Positions 7,804 to 14,688 are shown, counted from the first letter of the stretch. The stretch: DNA of 21,066 nucleotides from Janthinobacterium sp. (GCA_003482555.1 DMYQ01000081.1:17462-38527); one strand, 5' to 3'. The notes: a model not told the origin generated them from the sequence alone. Translations and numbers: made by a program.

Positions 7804-8508
7804 TCAAAAAGGCACCAGGCTGAGGAAGAAGCGCGAAGCCATCGAGGTCATTTCGGCGCGGTCGATCTGGCTGTTGGTGCGGTATTCAACCCTGGCGTCG
7901 GCGACCTGGGTGGAAGAGACGATATTGCCGGTGGCAATGGTGTCGGGGCTGATCATGCCGGAAAAGCGGATGAACTCGACGCCCTTGTCCATCGCCACCT
8001 GTTTTTCGCCGGCCACCAGCAAATTGCCGTTGCTCAGCACTTCGGTCACCGTCACGCCGATGGTGCCGGTGAAGGCGTTGCTGACCGAATGGTTGTCGCC
8101 GTCGGCGAACTTGCTGGCCGAATTGGCCGAGACGTTGGCGCCCAGCATGCCTTGCAGCGGGCCGGGCGTGGAGAAGCCGACGCTGCCGCTCTTGTTGGCG
8201 GAACTGGCGCCCGCCTTCACGGCATTGGTTTTTTCCGTGATGGCGATGGTGATCATGTCGCCCACCTGGCGCGCGCGCCGGTCTTCGAAATATGGACGGT
8301 AGGCGGCGCCCTGGAAGATGGCGCCGTTGGCGGCCACGGCCGGTTCGCTGATTAGCGGACGGGCCGTGCGCGGGCCCTGCACGATCGAGGTCGGCACCAC
8401 CGAGCAGGCGCAGCACGCCACACCCAGCAAGACCGACATCGGCGTGGACCAGAATCGGGACATGCGTGTGGACATGCGTTTGGACAAGGGTTTGGACAAC
8501 TGTTTCAT
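7804..8508 (-). CDS. flgH: FlgH, flagellar L-ring protein (lipoprotein)
   Basis: FlgH forms the L ring, the outer-membrane bushing of the basal body, and is normally a lipoprotein. I start at ATG 8508 (234 residues) because a near-perfect GGAGGT lies just upstream; the frame is open further up to flgG but without such a site. The first 17 residues are an unusual basic repeat (K-x-L/M-S type units), followed by a hydrophobic stretch and a Cys-rich LGVACCACS segment. That segment must hold the lipidated Cys, but it is not a textbook lipobox. The mature protein carries the family's SLISEPAVAANGAIFQ-like and YFEDRRARQVGDMITIAITE motifs and ends with ASRFFLSLVPF. The gene lies between flgG and flgI, in operon order. 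Confidence 0.95.
   Translation of the reverse strand: MKQLSKPLSKRMSTRMSRFWSTPMSVLLGVACCACSVVPTSIVQGPRTARPLISEPAVAANGAIFQGAAYRPYFEDRRARQVGDMITIAITEKTNAVKAGASSANKSGSVGFSTPGPLQGMLGANVSANSASKFADGDNHSVSNAFTGTIGVTVTEVLSNGNLLVAGEKQVAMDKGVEFIRFSGMISPDTIATGNIVSSTQVADARVEYRTNSQIDRAEMTSMASRFFLSLVPF
8458..8505 (-). repeat. Four 12-bp tandem repeats inside the start of flgH
   Basis: On the plus strand GGACA recurs at 8458, 8470, 8482 and 8494, an exact 12-base period. The four units are GGACATGCGTGT, GGACATGCGTTT, GGACAAGGGTTT and GGACAACTGTTT. Read on the minus strand they encode KQLS, KPLS, KRMS and TRMS directly after the flgH start codon. The array adds sixteen residues in frame to the N-terminal region of the signal peptide. 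Because 12 is a multiple of three, gain or loss of a unit would keep the frame. Confidence 0.9.
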
Positions 8509-8512
8509 GCGA

Positions 8513-8517
8513 CCTCC
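8513..8517 (-). promoter_or_regulatory. Shine-Dalgarno site that fixes the flgH start
   Basis: The minus strand reads GGAGG at 8517-8513, four bases before the ATG at 8508. It is the strongest ribosome binding site near the 5' end of flgH and the reason for rejecting the upstream in-frame start at 8547, which would overlap the flgG stop codon. Confidence 0.75.
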
Positions 8518-8546
8518 GTTGGCGTCCCGTGGGGGCGCCGCTATCA

Positions 8547-9329
8547 CTACATTTGCGTCAGTTTTTGCAGCATTTGATCGGACGTGGTGACGGCCTTGCT
8601 GTTGATTTCATAGGCGCGCTGGGTCTGTATCATGTTCACCATTTCCTCGGCCACATTGACGTTCGAGGTTTCCACGCTGCCTTGCAGCAGCAAGCCGGCG
8701 CCGTTGGTGCCCGGGGTATTCGTTTGCGGATTGCCCGAGGCGCCAGTTTCCACGTACAGATTTTGCCCCTTCGACTCCAGCCCGGCCGGATTGACGAAGG
8801 TGGCCAGTTGCAGGCTGCCGATCTGCGAGGGGGCGGCGGTGCCGGGCAGGGTCACCGACACCGTGCCGTCGCTGGCCACCGTCAGGCTCAGGGCGTTGGC
8901 CGGCACCGTGATGGCCGGTTGCACGACAAAGCCGCTCGAGGTGACCAGTTGGCCGTTGCTGTCGGTCTGGAAAGAACCGTCGCGGGTGTAGGCGGCGGTG
9001 CCGTCCGGCAGCAGCACGGGGAAGAAACCGGCCCCGTTCACCATCACATCCTTGGAATTGCCGGTCGACTGGACATTGCCCTGGGTGTGGATGCGTTCCG
9101 TGGCCACGGTGCGCACCCCGGTGCCGATCTGCAAGCCGGACGGCAACTGGGTTTGCTGCGAGGATTGCGCGCCGGGCTGGCGCACGTTTTGGTACAGCAA
9201 ATCTTCGAACACGGCGCGCGACTTCTTGAAGCCATTGGTGCTGACGTTGGCCAGATTGTTGGCGATGACGTCCATCTGGGTCTGCATCGCTTCCAGACCG
9301 GTCTTGGCTATCCATAGTGAACGAATCAT
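8547..9329 (-). CDS. flgG: FlgG, distal rod protein
   Basis: FlgG builds the distal rod that crosses the periplasm and is exported by the flagellar apparatus without a cleaved signal. From ATG 9329 the product is 260 residues, the exact usual length. GGAGAAGAAA lies immediately upstream. The start MIRSLWIAKTGLEAMQTQMD followed by VIANNLANVSTNGFKKSRA is the canonical FlgG N terminus, with the rod/hook NLANVxTxGFK motif. The C-terminal part contains SNVNVAEEMVNMIQTQRAYE, the conserved return helix shared by axial proteins. An in-frame upstream start at 9362 would add eleven residues absent from the family, so it is not used. The gene lies 38 bases before flgH and 62 after flgF. Confidence 0.97.
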   Translation of the reverse strand: MIRSLWIAKTGLEAMQTQMDVIANNLANVSTNGFKKSRAVFEDLLYQNVRQPGAQSSQQTQLPSGLQIGTGVRTVATERIHTQGNVQSTGNSKDVMVNGAGFFPVLLPDGTAAYTRDGSFQTDSNGQLVTSSGFVVQPAITVPANALSLTVASDGTVSVTLPGTAAPSQIGSLQLATFVNPAGLESKGQNLYVETGASGNPQTNTPGTNGAGLLLQGSVETSNVNVAEEMVNMIQTQRAYEINSKAVTTSDQMLQKLTQM

Positions 9330-9391
9330 TTTCTTCTCCAATAAGGGCGCGGCAAGCGCCATCGCACCACTGCATTATGCGCGGGCCGGAC

Positions 9392-10132
9392 TCAACTCAA
9401 AGCGAGGAGCTGGGTGGCTTTCGCGGCGTTGCTCTCGGCATTCTTCAATAAACTCATCTGCGTTTCAAACTGGCGCGCCAGGCCGATCATGGTGACCATG
9501 GAATCGACCGGGCTGACGTTACTGCCTTCCAGGGCGCCTTCCGCCACGGTCACATTCAAGTCGGCATCGGCCGGCAGCCCGCTCTTCAGGCGGAACAGGC
9601 CGTCGTCGCCGCGCACCATAGCCGACTCGGGCGGATTGACCAGCTTGATGCGTCCCAGCACGGTGGCCGGGCCCGGCTTGGTGTCGGTGGAAATGCCGCC
9701 CACCGTGCCGTCGCTGGCGATGGCCACGTGGACTTCGGGCGGCACGGCGATGGGGCCGGTATCGCCGGCCACCATCAGGCCGCTCTGCGTTTGCAGCATG
9801 CCGTTTTCATTGAGCTTGAGAGCGCCGTTGCGGGTGTAGGCTTCCGAGCCGTCGTTTGACTGCACCGCGATCCAGCCCTGGTTTTGCAGGGCAAGGTCGA
9901 GCGAGCGCCCGGTCTGCTGCAGGGGGCCGGCGCTGAAATCGGAACCGATGGTGGAATCGACCACGAAGGCGCGCGTCGGCAAGGCGGCGCCGACCACCGG
10001 CACGGCGCGGAAAGAGTCGAGCTGGGCGCGAAAACCCGTGCTGCCGGCGTTGGCCAGATTGTTGGCCGTGGTCGCCTGCCGTTCCAGGATGTGCTTGGCG
10101 CCGCTGCTGGCGGTATAAATGAGTCTGTCCAT
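9392..10132 (-). CDS. flgF: FlgF, proximal rod protein
   Basis: FlgF is one of the proximal rod proteins (with FlgB and FlgC) in the periplasmic axle. From ATG 10132 the product is 246 residues, the usual length. GGAGAAA precedes the start. The N terminus MDRLIYTASSGAKHILERQA leads into the axial-protein motif TTANNLANAGSTGFRAQLDS. SNVSPVDSMVTMIGLARQFE near the C terminus is the matching return helix. The frame stays open upstream to 10207, but that extension is low-complexity Ala/Arg, overlaps a GC-only hairpin and has no homology to the family. The gene lies between flgE and flgG, with an 89-base gap from flgE. Confidence 0.96.
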   Translation of the reverse strand: MDRLIYTASSGAKHILERQATTANNLANAGSTGFRAQLDSFRAVPVVGAALPTRAFVVDSTIGSDFSAGPLQQTGRSLDLALQNQGWIAVQSNDGSEAYTRNGALKLNENGMLQTQSGLMVAGDTGPIAVPPEVHVAIASDGTVGGISTDTKPGPATVLGRIKLVNPPESAMVRGDDGLFRLKSGLPADADLNVTVAEGALEGSNVSPVDSMVTMIGLARQFETQMSLLKNAESNAAKATQLLALS

Positions 10133-10162
10133 GTGTTTCTCCGCGCCGTGCGCCGTGTTGAG

Positions 10163-10183
10163 CGCGCGCGGGGCCCGCGCGCG
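10163..10183. repeat. GC-only inverted repeat between flgE and flgF
   Basis: CGCGCGCGGG (10163-10172) and CCCGCGCGCG (10174-10183) are perfect reverse complements around one central G. This gives a very stable hairpin (about nine usable base pairs once a loop is allowed). It lies in the 89-base flgE-flgF gap. No T-run follows in the direction of transcription, so it is not an intrinsic terminator. A stable stem directly after the hook gene could protect the upstream flgE message from 3' decay or slow readthrough into flgF. Confidence 0.6.
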
Positions 10184-10221
10184 GGTGGAGGCGGCCGCGC
10201 GGGCCACCCCTGAGCTTGAAC

Positions 10222-11769
10222 TTAGCGCAAGCTGACCAGGGTTTGCAGCACCTGATCCTGGGTCTTGATGGTTTGCGCGTTGGCCTGGTAGGCGCGCTGC
10301 GCCGTGATCATGTTGACCAGTTCGGCCGTCAGATCGACATTCGACGATTCCGTCGACGACGAGCGCAAGGTGCCCAGGCTGCCCGTGTTGGGCGTGCCCA
10401 CCAGCGGGCCGCCCGAGGCCGAGGTTTCGGCAAAGGCGTTGTTGCCCAGCGGTTGCAAGCCGTTCGGGTCGGTGAAATTGGCCAGCACGATCTGCGCCAG
10501 CGCGCGCGTGCGCCCGTTCGAATACTGGCCCAGGATGACGCCGTTGGCGTCCGAGGCAAAGCTGGTCAGCTGGCCGCCCGCGTAGCCGTCTTGCACCGTG
10601 CTCTTTTCGCTGAAGGCGGCGGCGATCTGGGTACTGCCGGTCAAGTCCAGCGCCATGGCCAGAAGCGGCGTGGCGCCGGTGGCGGGGAAGATCGGCAGCG
10701 ACACATTGATCGGCAAAGTCTGCGGCGGCACCAGCGCCAGCATGGCGGTGCGGTCCAGTGTGCCGGTGCTGTTGAAGATCAGCGAACCGGCCTTCACGGC
10801 CGGCACATTGACGGCGGCGTCGATGGCGGCGTCGATCTGGTCCGGCGTAAAGCCGCCGTTCTGGCTGGCGGCGGCCGGGCCGACATAGGTGGCGGCAATC
10901 GCGGCCAGCTGGGCCGCGCTGGCGCCGGCCGCGGTGGCGGCCGTCGTGACGGCGGTGCCGGCGGCGGTGGCGTAAGACTGGGCCGCGGCGATCACGGCGC
11001 CCGCCGACAGCGGTACCGTCGTCACCGCCGTCTGGAAGGCGGCCCGGGCGGCGATCGCGGCGGGGTCGGTCTGCACCGTGGCCGCCACTTTCATGCTGGT
11101 GATTTCCTGGCTGTCGCTGGCCACATAGATATCCCAGCTGCTGCCGCCCGTCTTCACGTAAAAGGTCGACATCACGTGCGCGTTGCCGAGCGAATCGTAG
11201 ACATTGGTGGGAATTTGCTTGTTGTAAGAATCGGTGTTGTTGGCGTCGAAGGGCACCGTGGTCGGCATTTGCACGCGCGAATCGAGGTTGACCTGGGTAT
11301 TGATCTTGGTCGTCGCCTGCGGCGGCATGTCGCCCGGGTTGATCTTGATCGGCACCGGCGCGCCGGCCAGGATCTTGCCGGTGGCATCGGCCACGTAACC
11401 GGTGATCTGCGCCAGTTGGGCGTTGATGATGAAGCCGTTTTTATCCATCTGGAACTGGCCGTTGCGCGAATACTGGATGGCGCCGTTGACCGAGGTGCGG
11501 AAAAAACCGCCGCCGTTGATGGCGATGTCGAGCGGATTGGCCGTCGTTTCCAGGCTGCCCTGGGTGAACTGCTGGGCGATGGTCGACACCGACACCCCGA
11601 TGCCGGCCTGGGAACCGGTGGCGCCGCTCAGCGAATTGGCGTAAATGTCGGCGAAATCCGTTTGCGAACCCTTGAAACCGACCGTGCTGGCGTTGGCGAT
11701 ATTGTTGCCGATGACGTCGAGCGATTTGGCCGCCCCGTTCAGGCCGCTAAGCCCCTGTTGGAAAGACAT
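10222..11769 (-). CDS. flgE: FlgE, flagellar hook protein with an Ala-rich insertion
   Basis: FlgE is the exported subunit of the flexible hook. The N terminus MSFQQGLSGLNGAAKSLDVI and GNNIANASTVGFKGSQTDFA is diagnostic. ESSNVDLTAELVNMITAQRA near the C terminus is the return helix, and AGGAG lies a few bases before the ATG. The protein is 515 residues, about 100 longer than the common 400-residue hook protein. The excess is a block at about residues 226-326 that is rich in Ala, Thr and Val, placed in the middle of the D2-type domain just after the SWDIYVASDSQEIT strand. The flanks continue normally, so this is an insertion and not a frameshift. The gene follows flgD by 28 bases. Confidence 0.96.
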   Translation of the reverse strand: MSFQQGLSGLNGAAKSLDVIGNNIANASTVGFKGSQTDFADIYANSLSGATGSQAGIGVSVSTIAQQFTQGSLETTANPLDIAINGGGFFRTSVNGAIQYSRNGQFQMDKNGFIINAQLAQITGYVADATGKILAGAPVPIKINPGDMPPQATTKINTQVNLDSRVQMPTTVPFDANNTDSYNKQIPTNVYDSLGNAHVMSTFYVKTGGSSWDIYVASDSQEITSMKVAATVQTDPAAIAARAAFQTAVTTVPLSAGAVIAAAQSYATAAGTAVTTAATAAGASAAQLAAIAATYVGPAAASQNGGFTPDQIDAAIDAAVNVPAVKAGSLIFNSTGTLDRTAMLALVPPQTLPINVSLPIFPATGATPLLAMALDLTGSTQIAAAFSEKSTVQDGYAGGQLTSFASDANGVILGQYSNGRTRALAQIVLANFTDPNGLQPLGNNAFAETSASGGPLVGTPNTGSLGTLRSSSTESSNVDLTAELVNMITAQRAYQANAQTIKTQDQVLQTLVSLR

Positions 11770-11797
11770 GGTGTACTCCTGGTATGGTGAGGTCGGC

Positions 11798-12499
11798 TTA
11801 CAGAATTTGCTTGATGTCGGCCATGCTCACGCTGCCGACGCCGGAAACGTTGAGCTTGACGCCGGCGGCCCCGGTCGAGACGCTGGCGACCACGCCCAGG
11901 GTCAGCCCGGCGGCGTCCTTCAAGGCCGCGCCGGCGCGCGTGGCCACCACGCTGAAGGTGTACTGGCCGTCGGCCGCCACCGGTCCGGCGCCGCTGCCGG
12001 TCAGGCTGTCGGTCTTGCCGTCCCAGGCCAGCGGCAGGGAGCCGGCCGCTTGCGCGCCCAGGTCGATCGAGCGCACCGCCTTGCCGGCGCTATCCTTGAT
12101 GACGACCTGGACATCGTCGGCCGCCGTCGTCAGGTTGACGCCGTACACCGACTTGCCGCTCGCCAGGCTGATGCCGCTGCCGGGCGTGAGCACGCCGTGC
12201 CCTATCATGCCGGCCGCCTGCACCGACTCGGAATTCTGGTAACTGCCCATCAGCGAAGTGAGGGTAGTGTTCAATTGATTCACCCCGGTGACGGTGGACA
12301 ACTGGGCCAGCTGACTGGTGAGCTGGGCATTGTCGAGCGGATTCATCGGATCCTGGTTTTGCATCTGCGTCACCAGCAGGGTGAGGAATTTATTCGTGTC
12401 GTCGGCCACGCTGGTGTCGCCGGCCGCCGCTTTTTTCGGGTTGACCGTCGCCATCAGATCGGTGCTGATGCCGGTGCTATTGTTGGAGATCGCAGTCAT
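11798..12499 (-). CDS. flgD: FlgD, hook cap / scaffold protein
   Basis: FlgD caps the growing hook and is discarded when the hook is finished; it is exported by the flagellar apparatus. The 233-residue product has the FlgD hallmark in its N-terminal half: DTNKFLTLLVTQMQNQDPMN, continuing PLDNAQLTSQLAQLSTVTGV. The C-terminal half (about residues 100-233) has the tandem beta domains of the family, with SAGKAVRSIDLGAQAAGSLP and the LAWDGKTDSLTGSGAGPVAA turn, a FlgD Ig-like signature. The ribosome binding site is weak. The gene lies 17 bases after flgC and 28 before flgE, in standard operon order. Confidence 0.96.
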   Translation of the reverse strand: MTAISNNSTGISTDLMATVNPKKAAAGDTSVADDTNKFLTLLVTQMQNQDPMNPLDNAQLTSQLAQLSTVTGVNQLNTTLTSLMGSYQNSESVQAAGMIGHGVLTPGSGISLASGKSVYGVNLTTAADDVQVVIKDSAGKAVRSIDLGAQAAGSLPLAWDGKTDSLTGSGAGPVAADGQYTFSVVATRAGAALKDAAGLTLGVVASVSTGAAGVKLNVSGVGSVSMADIKQIL

Positions 12500-12516
12500 A
12501 AGGGCTTTCTGGAGGC

Positions 12517-12918
12517 TTATTGGCCGAGAGTCAGGGTTTTCAAGAGCAGGGTCTTGGCCGCGTTCATGGTTTCCACATTGGTCTGGTAAGAGCGCGAGGC
12601 CGACAGCATGTTGACCATTTCATCGACCACGTTCACGTTCGGCATGGTCACATAGCCCTTCTCATCGGCCAGCGGGTTCTTCGGGTCGTAGCGCAGCTTC
12701 AAGGGCGAGGGATCGTCGATCACTTGCTGCACCTTGACGCCGGTGCTGCCGTCGGCCATCGGCACGGCTTCGAACACGACTTGCTTGGCGCGGTAAGCCT
12801 GGCCGCTGGCGCTGGTGGTGCTGTCGGCGTTGGCCAGGTTGCTGGCGACGGCGTTCAAACGTTGCGCCTGGGCGCTCATGGCCGAGCCGGAGACGCTGAA
12901 GATATCGAAGAGGGACAT
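12517..12918 (-). CDS. flgC: FlgC, proximal rod protein
   Basis: FlgC is a proximal rod subunit. From ATG 12918 (133 residues) it begins MSLFDIFSVSGSAMSAQAQR and LNAVASNLANADSTTSASGQ, the rod-protein N terminus. It ends VDEMVNMLSASRSYQTNVET plus MNAAKTLLLKTL, the family's C-terminal helix. AAGGAG lies seven bases upstream. The A of the ATG is shared with the flgB TAA stop (ATAATG arrangement), so the two are translationally coupled. The same frame stays open for almost 900 bases further upstream through flgB, but only because of high GC; that extension has no flagellar similarity and is not part of the gene. Confidence 0.97.
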   Translation of the reverse strand: MSLFDIFSVSGSAMSAQAQRLNAVASNLANADSTTSASGQAYRAKQVVFEAVPMADGSTGVKVQQVIDDPSPLKLRYDPKNPLADEKGYVTMPNVNVVDEMVNMLSASRSYQTNVETMNAAKTLLLKTLTLGQ

Positions 12919-13340
12919 TATGGTGCTCCTTGTATGGCCGCCATCATGCCCTTGATCTGGGCATTGATCAGGGTGATGCCGGCTTCGTAGCGGATGGCGT
13001 TGTCGGCGAACTGGTTGCGCTCGACGTCCATGTCGACCGTGTTGCCGTCGACGGCGCCCTGGGCCGGCGTGCGGTACAGCAGCGGCGTGCCGTCCGCCAG
13101 AGTGCCGGCGGAGTTGCCCGCCAGATGCCCGGGCGAGGTGGTGGCCAAGGCCGGCGCCGCCGGCGCGCCGGCGGCGCGTCCCACGGCGTTTTGCAGGGCG
13201 CTGGCGAAATCCACGTCGCGCGCCTTGAAATTCGGCGTGTCGGCATTGGCGATATTGGACGACAGCAGTTGCTGACGCTGCGAACGCAAATTCAGCGCCG
13301 CTTCGTTGAAACGCAGGTAATCGTCGAGTTTTCCTAACAT
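12918..13340 (-). CDS. flgB: FlgB, proximal rod protein
   Basis: FlgB is the first rod subunit to assemble onto the export gate side of the basal body. The 140-residue product has the FlgB N terminus (LDDYLRFNEAALNLRSQRQQ, then LLSSNIANADTPNFKARDVD) and ends with an axial-protein helix (RNQFADNAIRYEAGITLINA). In between is a short Ala/Pro-rich variable loop. GGAG lies about eight bases upstream of the ATG. It is the first gene of the long flgB-J unit, transcribed away from flgA, with a 179-base divergent intergenic region. Its stop overlaps the flgC start by one base. Confidence 0.96.
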   Translation of the reverse strand: MLGKLDDYLRFNEAALNLRSQRQQLLSSNIANADTPNFKARDVDFASALQNAVGRAAGAPAAPALATTSPGHLAGNSAGTLADGTPLLYRTPAQGAVDGNTVDMDVERNQFADNAIRYEAGITLINAQIKGMMAAIQGAP

Positions 13341-13519
13341 GGCAGGCTCCGCAAGAGATCGGCCACATCCGGTTCGGGTGGGCGATATGGTGGTGACAGG
13401 ATCGATGATACGTGCCGCTCCTTCGCCGCCATCGGCCGAGCAAGACGCGCTTTCCCCGCCTGCTCGACGCTTCGAGCCTGGCCGCCGCCGCTAAGATGGC
13501 AGTATTCCAGGGACCCATC
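13341..13519. promoter_or_regulatory. Divergent flgB / flgA control region
   Basis: These 179 bases separate the two divergent flagellar operons and should carry both promoters. I see no convincing sigma28 or sigma54 element. A 9-bp inverted repeat with one mismatch, ATCGGCCAC (13358-13366) and GTGGGCGAT (13378-13386), spaced by 11 bases, sits near the flgB side and is the best candidate regulator site. In many related bacteria FlhDC controls this class of genes, but no recognisable FlhDC box was found. The call rests on position and the repeat only. Confidence 0.45.
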
Positions 13520-14233
13520 ATGACACTCTCGCACAAGCTCGCTCCGAACTTATTCTTACTCTTACTCTTATTCTGCCTGCCGGCGCTCACCATGGCGCAA
13601 GCCCCGGCGCGCCAGGATACGGCCGCCCTGCGCCAGCTCGTCCACGACTTCTTGCAATTGCAGACGGCCGGCTTGCCGGGCCGGGTCGGCTTGAGCGTGG
13701 GCGCCCTCGACCCGCGCCTGAACCTGGCCGCCTGCGCCGCGCCGCAAGCCTTTCTGGCGCCCGGCAGCCGGGCCTGGGGCAAGACCACGGTCGGAGTGCG
13801 CTGCACGGCGCCGTCGCCGTGGACTGTTTACATACAGGCCGGCGTCAGCGTCACGGCCGATTACATCGCCAGCGCCGTGCCGCTGGCCCAGGGCCAGAGC
13901 ATCGAGGCCGGGCAACTGATCGGCATGCAGGGCGACCTCGCCGCGCTGCCGGCCGGCATTGCCACCGACATGGCGCAAGTGATCGGGCGCAGCGCCAGCG
14001 TGTCCCTGCCGGCCGGCACCCCGTTGCGCCTCGACACCCTGCGCAGCCGTCCCGTGGTGTTGCAGGGCCAACTGGTGCGGGTGGTCTCGAGCGGCGCCGG
14101 TTTCCGCGTTTCGGCCGAAGCCAGGGCCATCGGCAACGCCAGCGAAGGCCAGGTGGTGCAGGCGCGCACTCCGGGCGGCCAGCAGATCAGCGGCGTGGCG
14201 CGGGCCGGCGGCCTGGTCGAAGTGGCATTCTAG
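13520..14233 (+). CDS. flgA: FlgA, P-ring assembly chaperone
   Basis: FlgA is a periplasmic chaperone needed for FlgI to form the P ring. I start at ATG 13520 (237 residues), preceded by AGGGA, because it yields a classical signal peptide: a basic start (MTLSHKLAP), a Leu/Phe-rich core and AQA-type cleavage near residue 28. An ATG at 13496 is possible but puts extra residues before the signal. The mature protein has the family's SAF-type C-terminal domain with ADYIASAVPLAQGQSIEAGQ, LPAGTPLRLDTLRSRPVVLQ and SAEARAIGNASEGQVVQART, then a final QISGVARAGGLVEVAF. It is divergent from flgB and precedes the sigma28-driven flgMN pair. Confidence 0.95.
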   Translation: MTLSHKLAPNLFLLLLLFCLPALTMAQAPARQDTAALRQLVHDFLQLQTAGLPGRVGLSVGALDPRLNLAACAAPQAFLAPGSRAWGKTTVGVRCTAPSPWTVYIQAGVSVTADYIASAVPLAQGQSIEAGQLIGMQGDLAALPAGIATDMAQVIGRSASVSLPAGTPLRLDTLRSRPVVLQGQLVRVVSSGAGFRVSAEARAIGNASEGQVVQARTPGGQQISGVARAGGLVEVAF

Positions 14234-14272
14234 TGTTCTAGTGCGCGTTTAAAAGTGGTGTTTCAGACATGG

Positions 14273-14332
14273 TATGGACAGGAAACGCGGCATGGACTAA
14301 AGTTTGTCCACCCGGCGCCGATAATGTCCATA
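14273..14332. repeat. Nested TGGAC/GTCCA inverted repeats around the flgM promoter
   Basis: TATGGACA (14273-14280) and TGTCCATA (14325-14332) are an 8-bp inverted repeat flanking the whole sigma28 promoter. Inside it, TGGAC (14293-14297) and GTCCA (14306-14310) flank the -35 element exactly. Four TGGAC-type half sites thus bracket the -35 and -10 elements. This could be an operator for an unknown regulator or a cruciform; no known protein is assigned. Confidence 0.5.
14298..14324 (+). promoter_or_regulatory. Full-consensus sigma28 (FliA) promoter of flgMN
   Basis: TAAAGTTT (14298-14305), exactly 11 bases, then GCCGATAA (14317-14324): this matches the enterobacterial FliA consensus at every position and in spacing. 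It lies 49 bases upstream of the flgM GTG, in the gap after flgA. FliA-dependent expression of its own anti-sigma factor is the known feedback of the flagellar hierarchy. Confidence 0.95.
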
Positions 14333-14373
14333 TATCCCGGAGTGTCTGACTCCAACCATATCAGGATGATGCT

Positions 14374-14688
14374 GTGAAAATTACCGATACCTTAAAAAGC
14401 ACCTCCGGCTTGCCGGCCACGCCGGCGGCCACGCCGGCGGCCACCGGTGGCGCGCGCGGCGCCGACAAGGCCGCGGTCAACCCCAGTTCGGCCGGCAGCG
14501 TCAGCCTGTCGGCCCAGGGCCAGGCGCTGGCCACCAGCGCCGTCGGCGGCAGCGCCGTGTTCGACACCAAAAAAGTCGAGCGCATCAAGCTGGCCATCGC
14601 CGGCGGCCAGTTCCAGGTCAATTCCGAAAAAGTCGCCGACGGCCTGCTTGATACCGTCAAGGACTTGTTGCATTCACGTAAAAGATAA
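14374..14688 (+). CDS. flgM: FlgM, anti-sigma28 factor
   Basis: FlgM binds and holds FliA in the cytoplasm until the hook-basal body is complete, and is then exported. The 104-residue protein starts at GTG 14374 with AGGA seven bases upstream, encoding MKITDTLKSTSGLPATP. The N-terminal half is Ala/Pro/Gly/Thr-rich and looks disordered, as expected of FlgM. The C-terminal half has VFDTKKVERIKLAIAGGQFQ, then VNSEKVADGLLDTVKDLL, the conserved FliA-binding region. It lies directly downstream of a consensus FliA promoter and 13 bases before flgN, and its target gene fliA is at 18398-19132 in this window. Confidence 0.95.
   Translation: MKITDTLKSTSGLPATPAATPAATGGARGADKAAVNPSSAGSVSLSAQGQALATSAVGGSAVFDTKKVERIKLAIAGGQFQVNSEKVADGLLDTVKDLLHSRKR

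Noticed and set aside
10216..11790. 524-codon open frame on the plus strand opposite flgE
   Set aside because: Composition is Arg/Gly/His-rich as expected for the antisense of a GC-rich gene, and flgE on the other strand is a clear hook protein.
13487..13494. GCCGCTAA upstream of flgA as a sigma28 -10 element
   Set aside because: One mismatch from the -10 consensus, but the -35 position (13468-13475) reads CGCTTCGA, and flgA is not usually FliA-dependent.
12919..13806. Long upstream extension of the flgC frame as an N-terminal domain
   Set aside because: It runs through flgB in another frame and has Arg/Ala-rich, random-looking content. flgC has a good AAGGAG and family N terminus at 12918.
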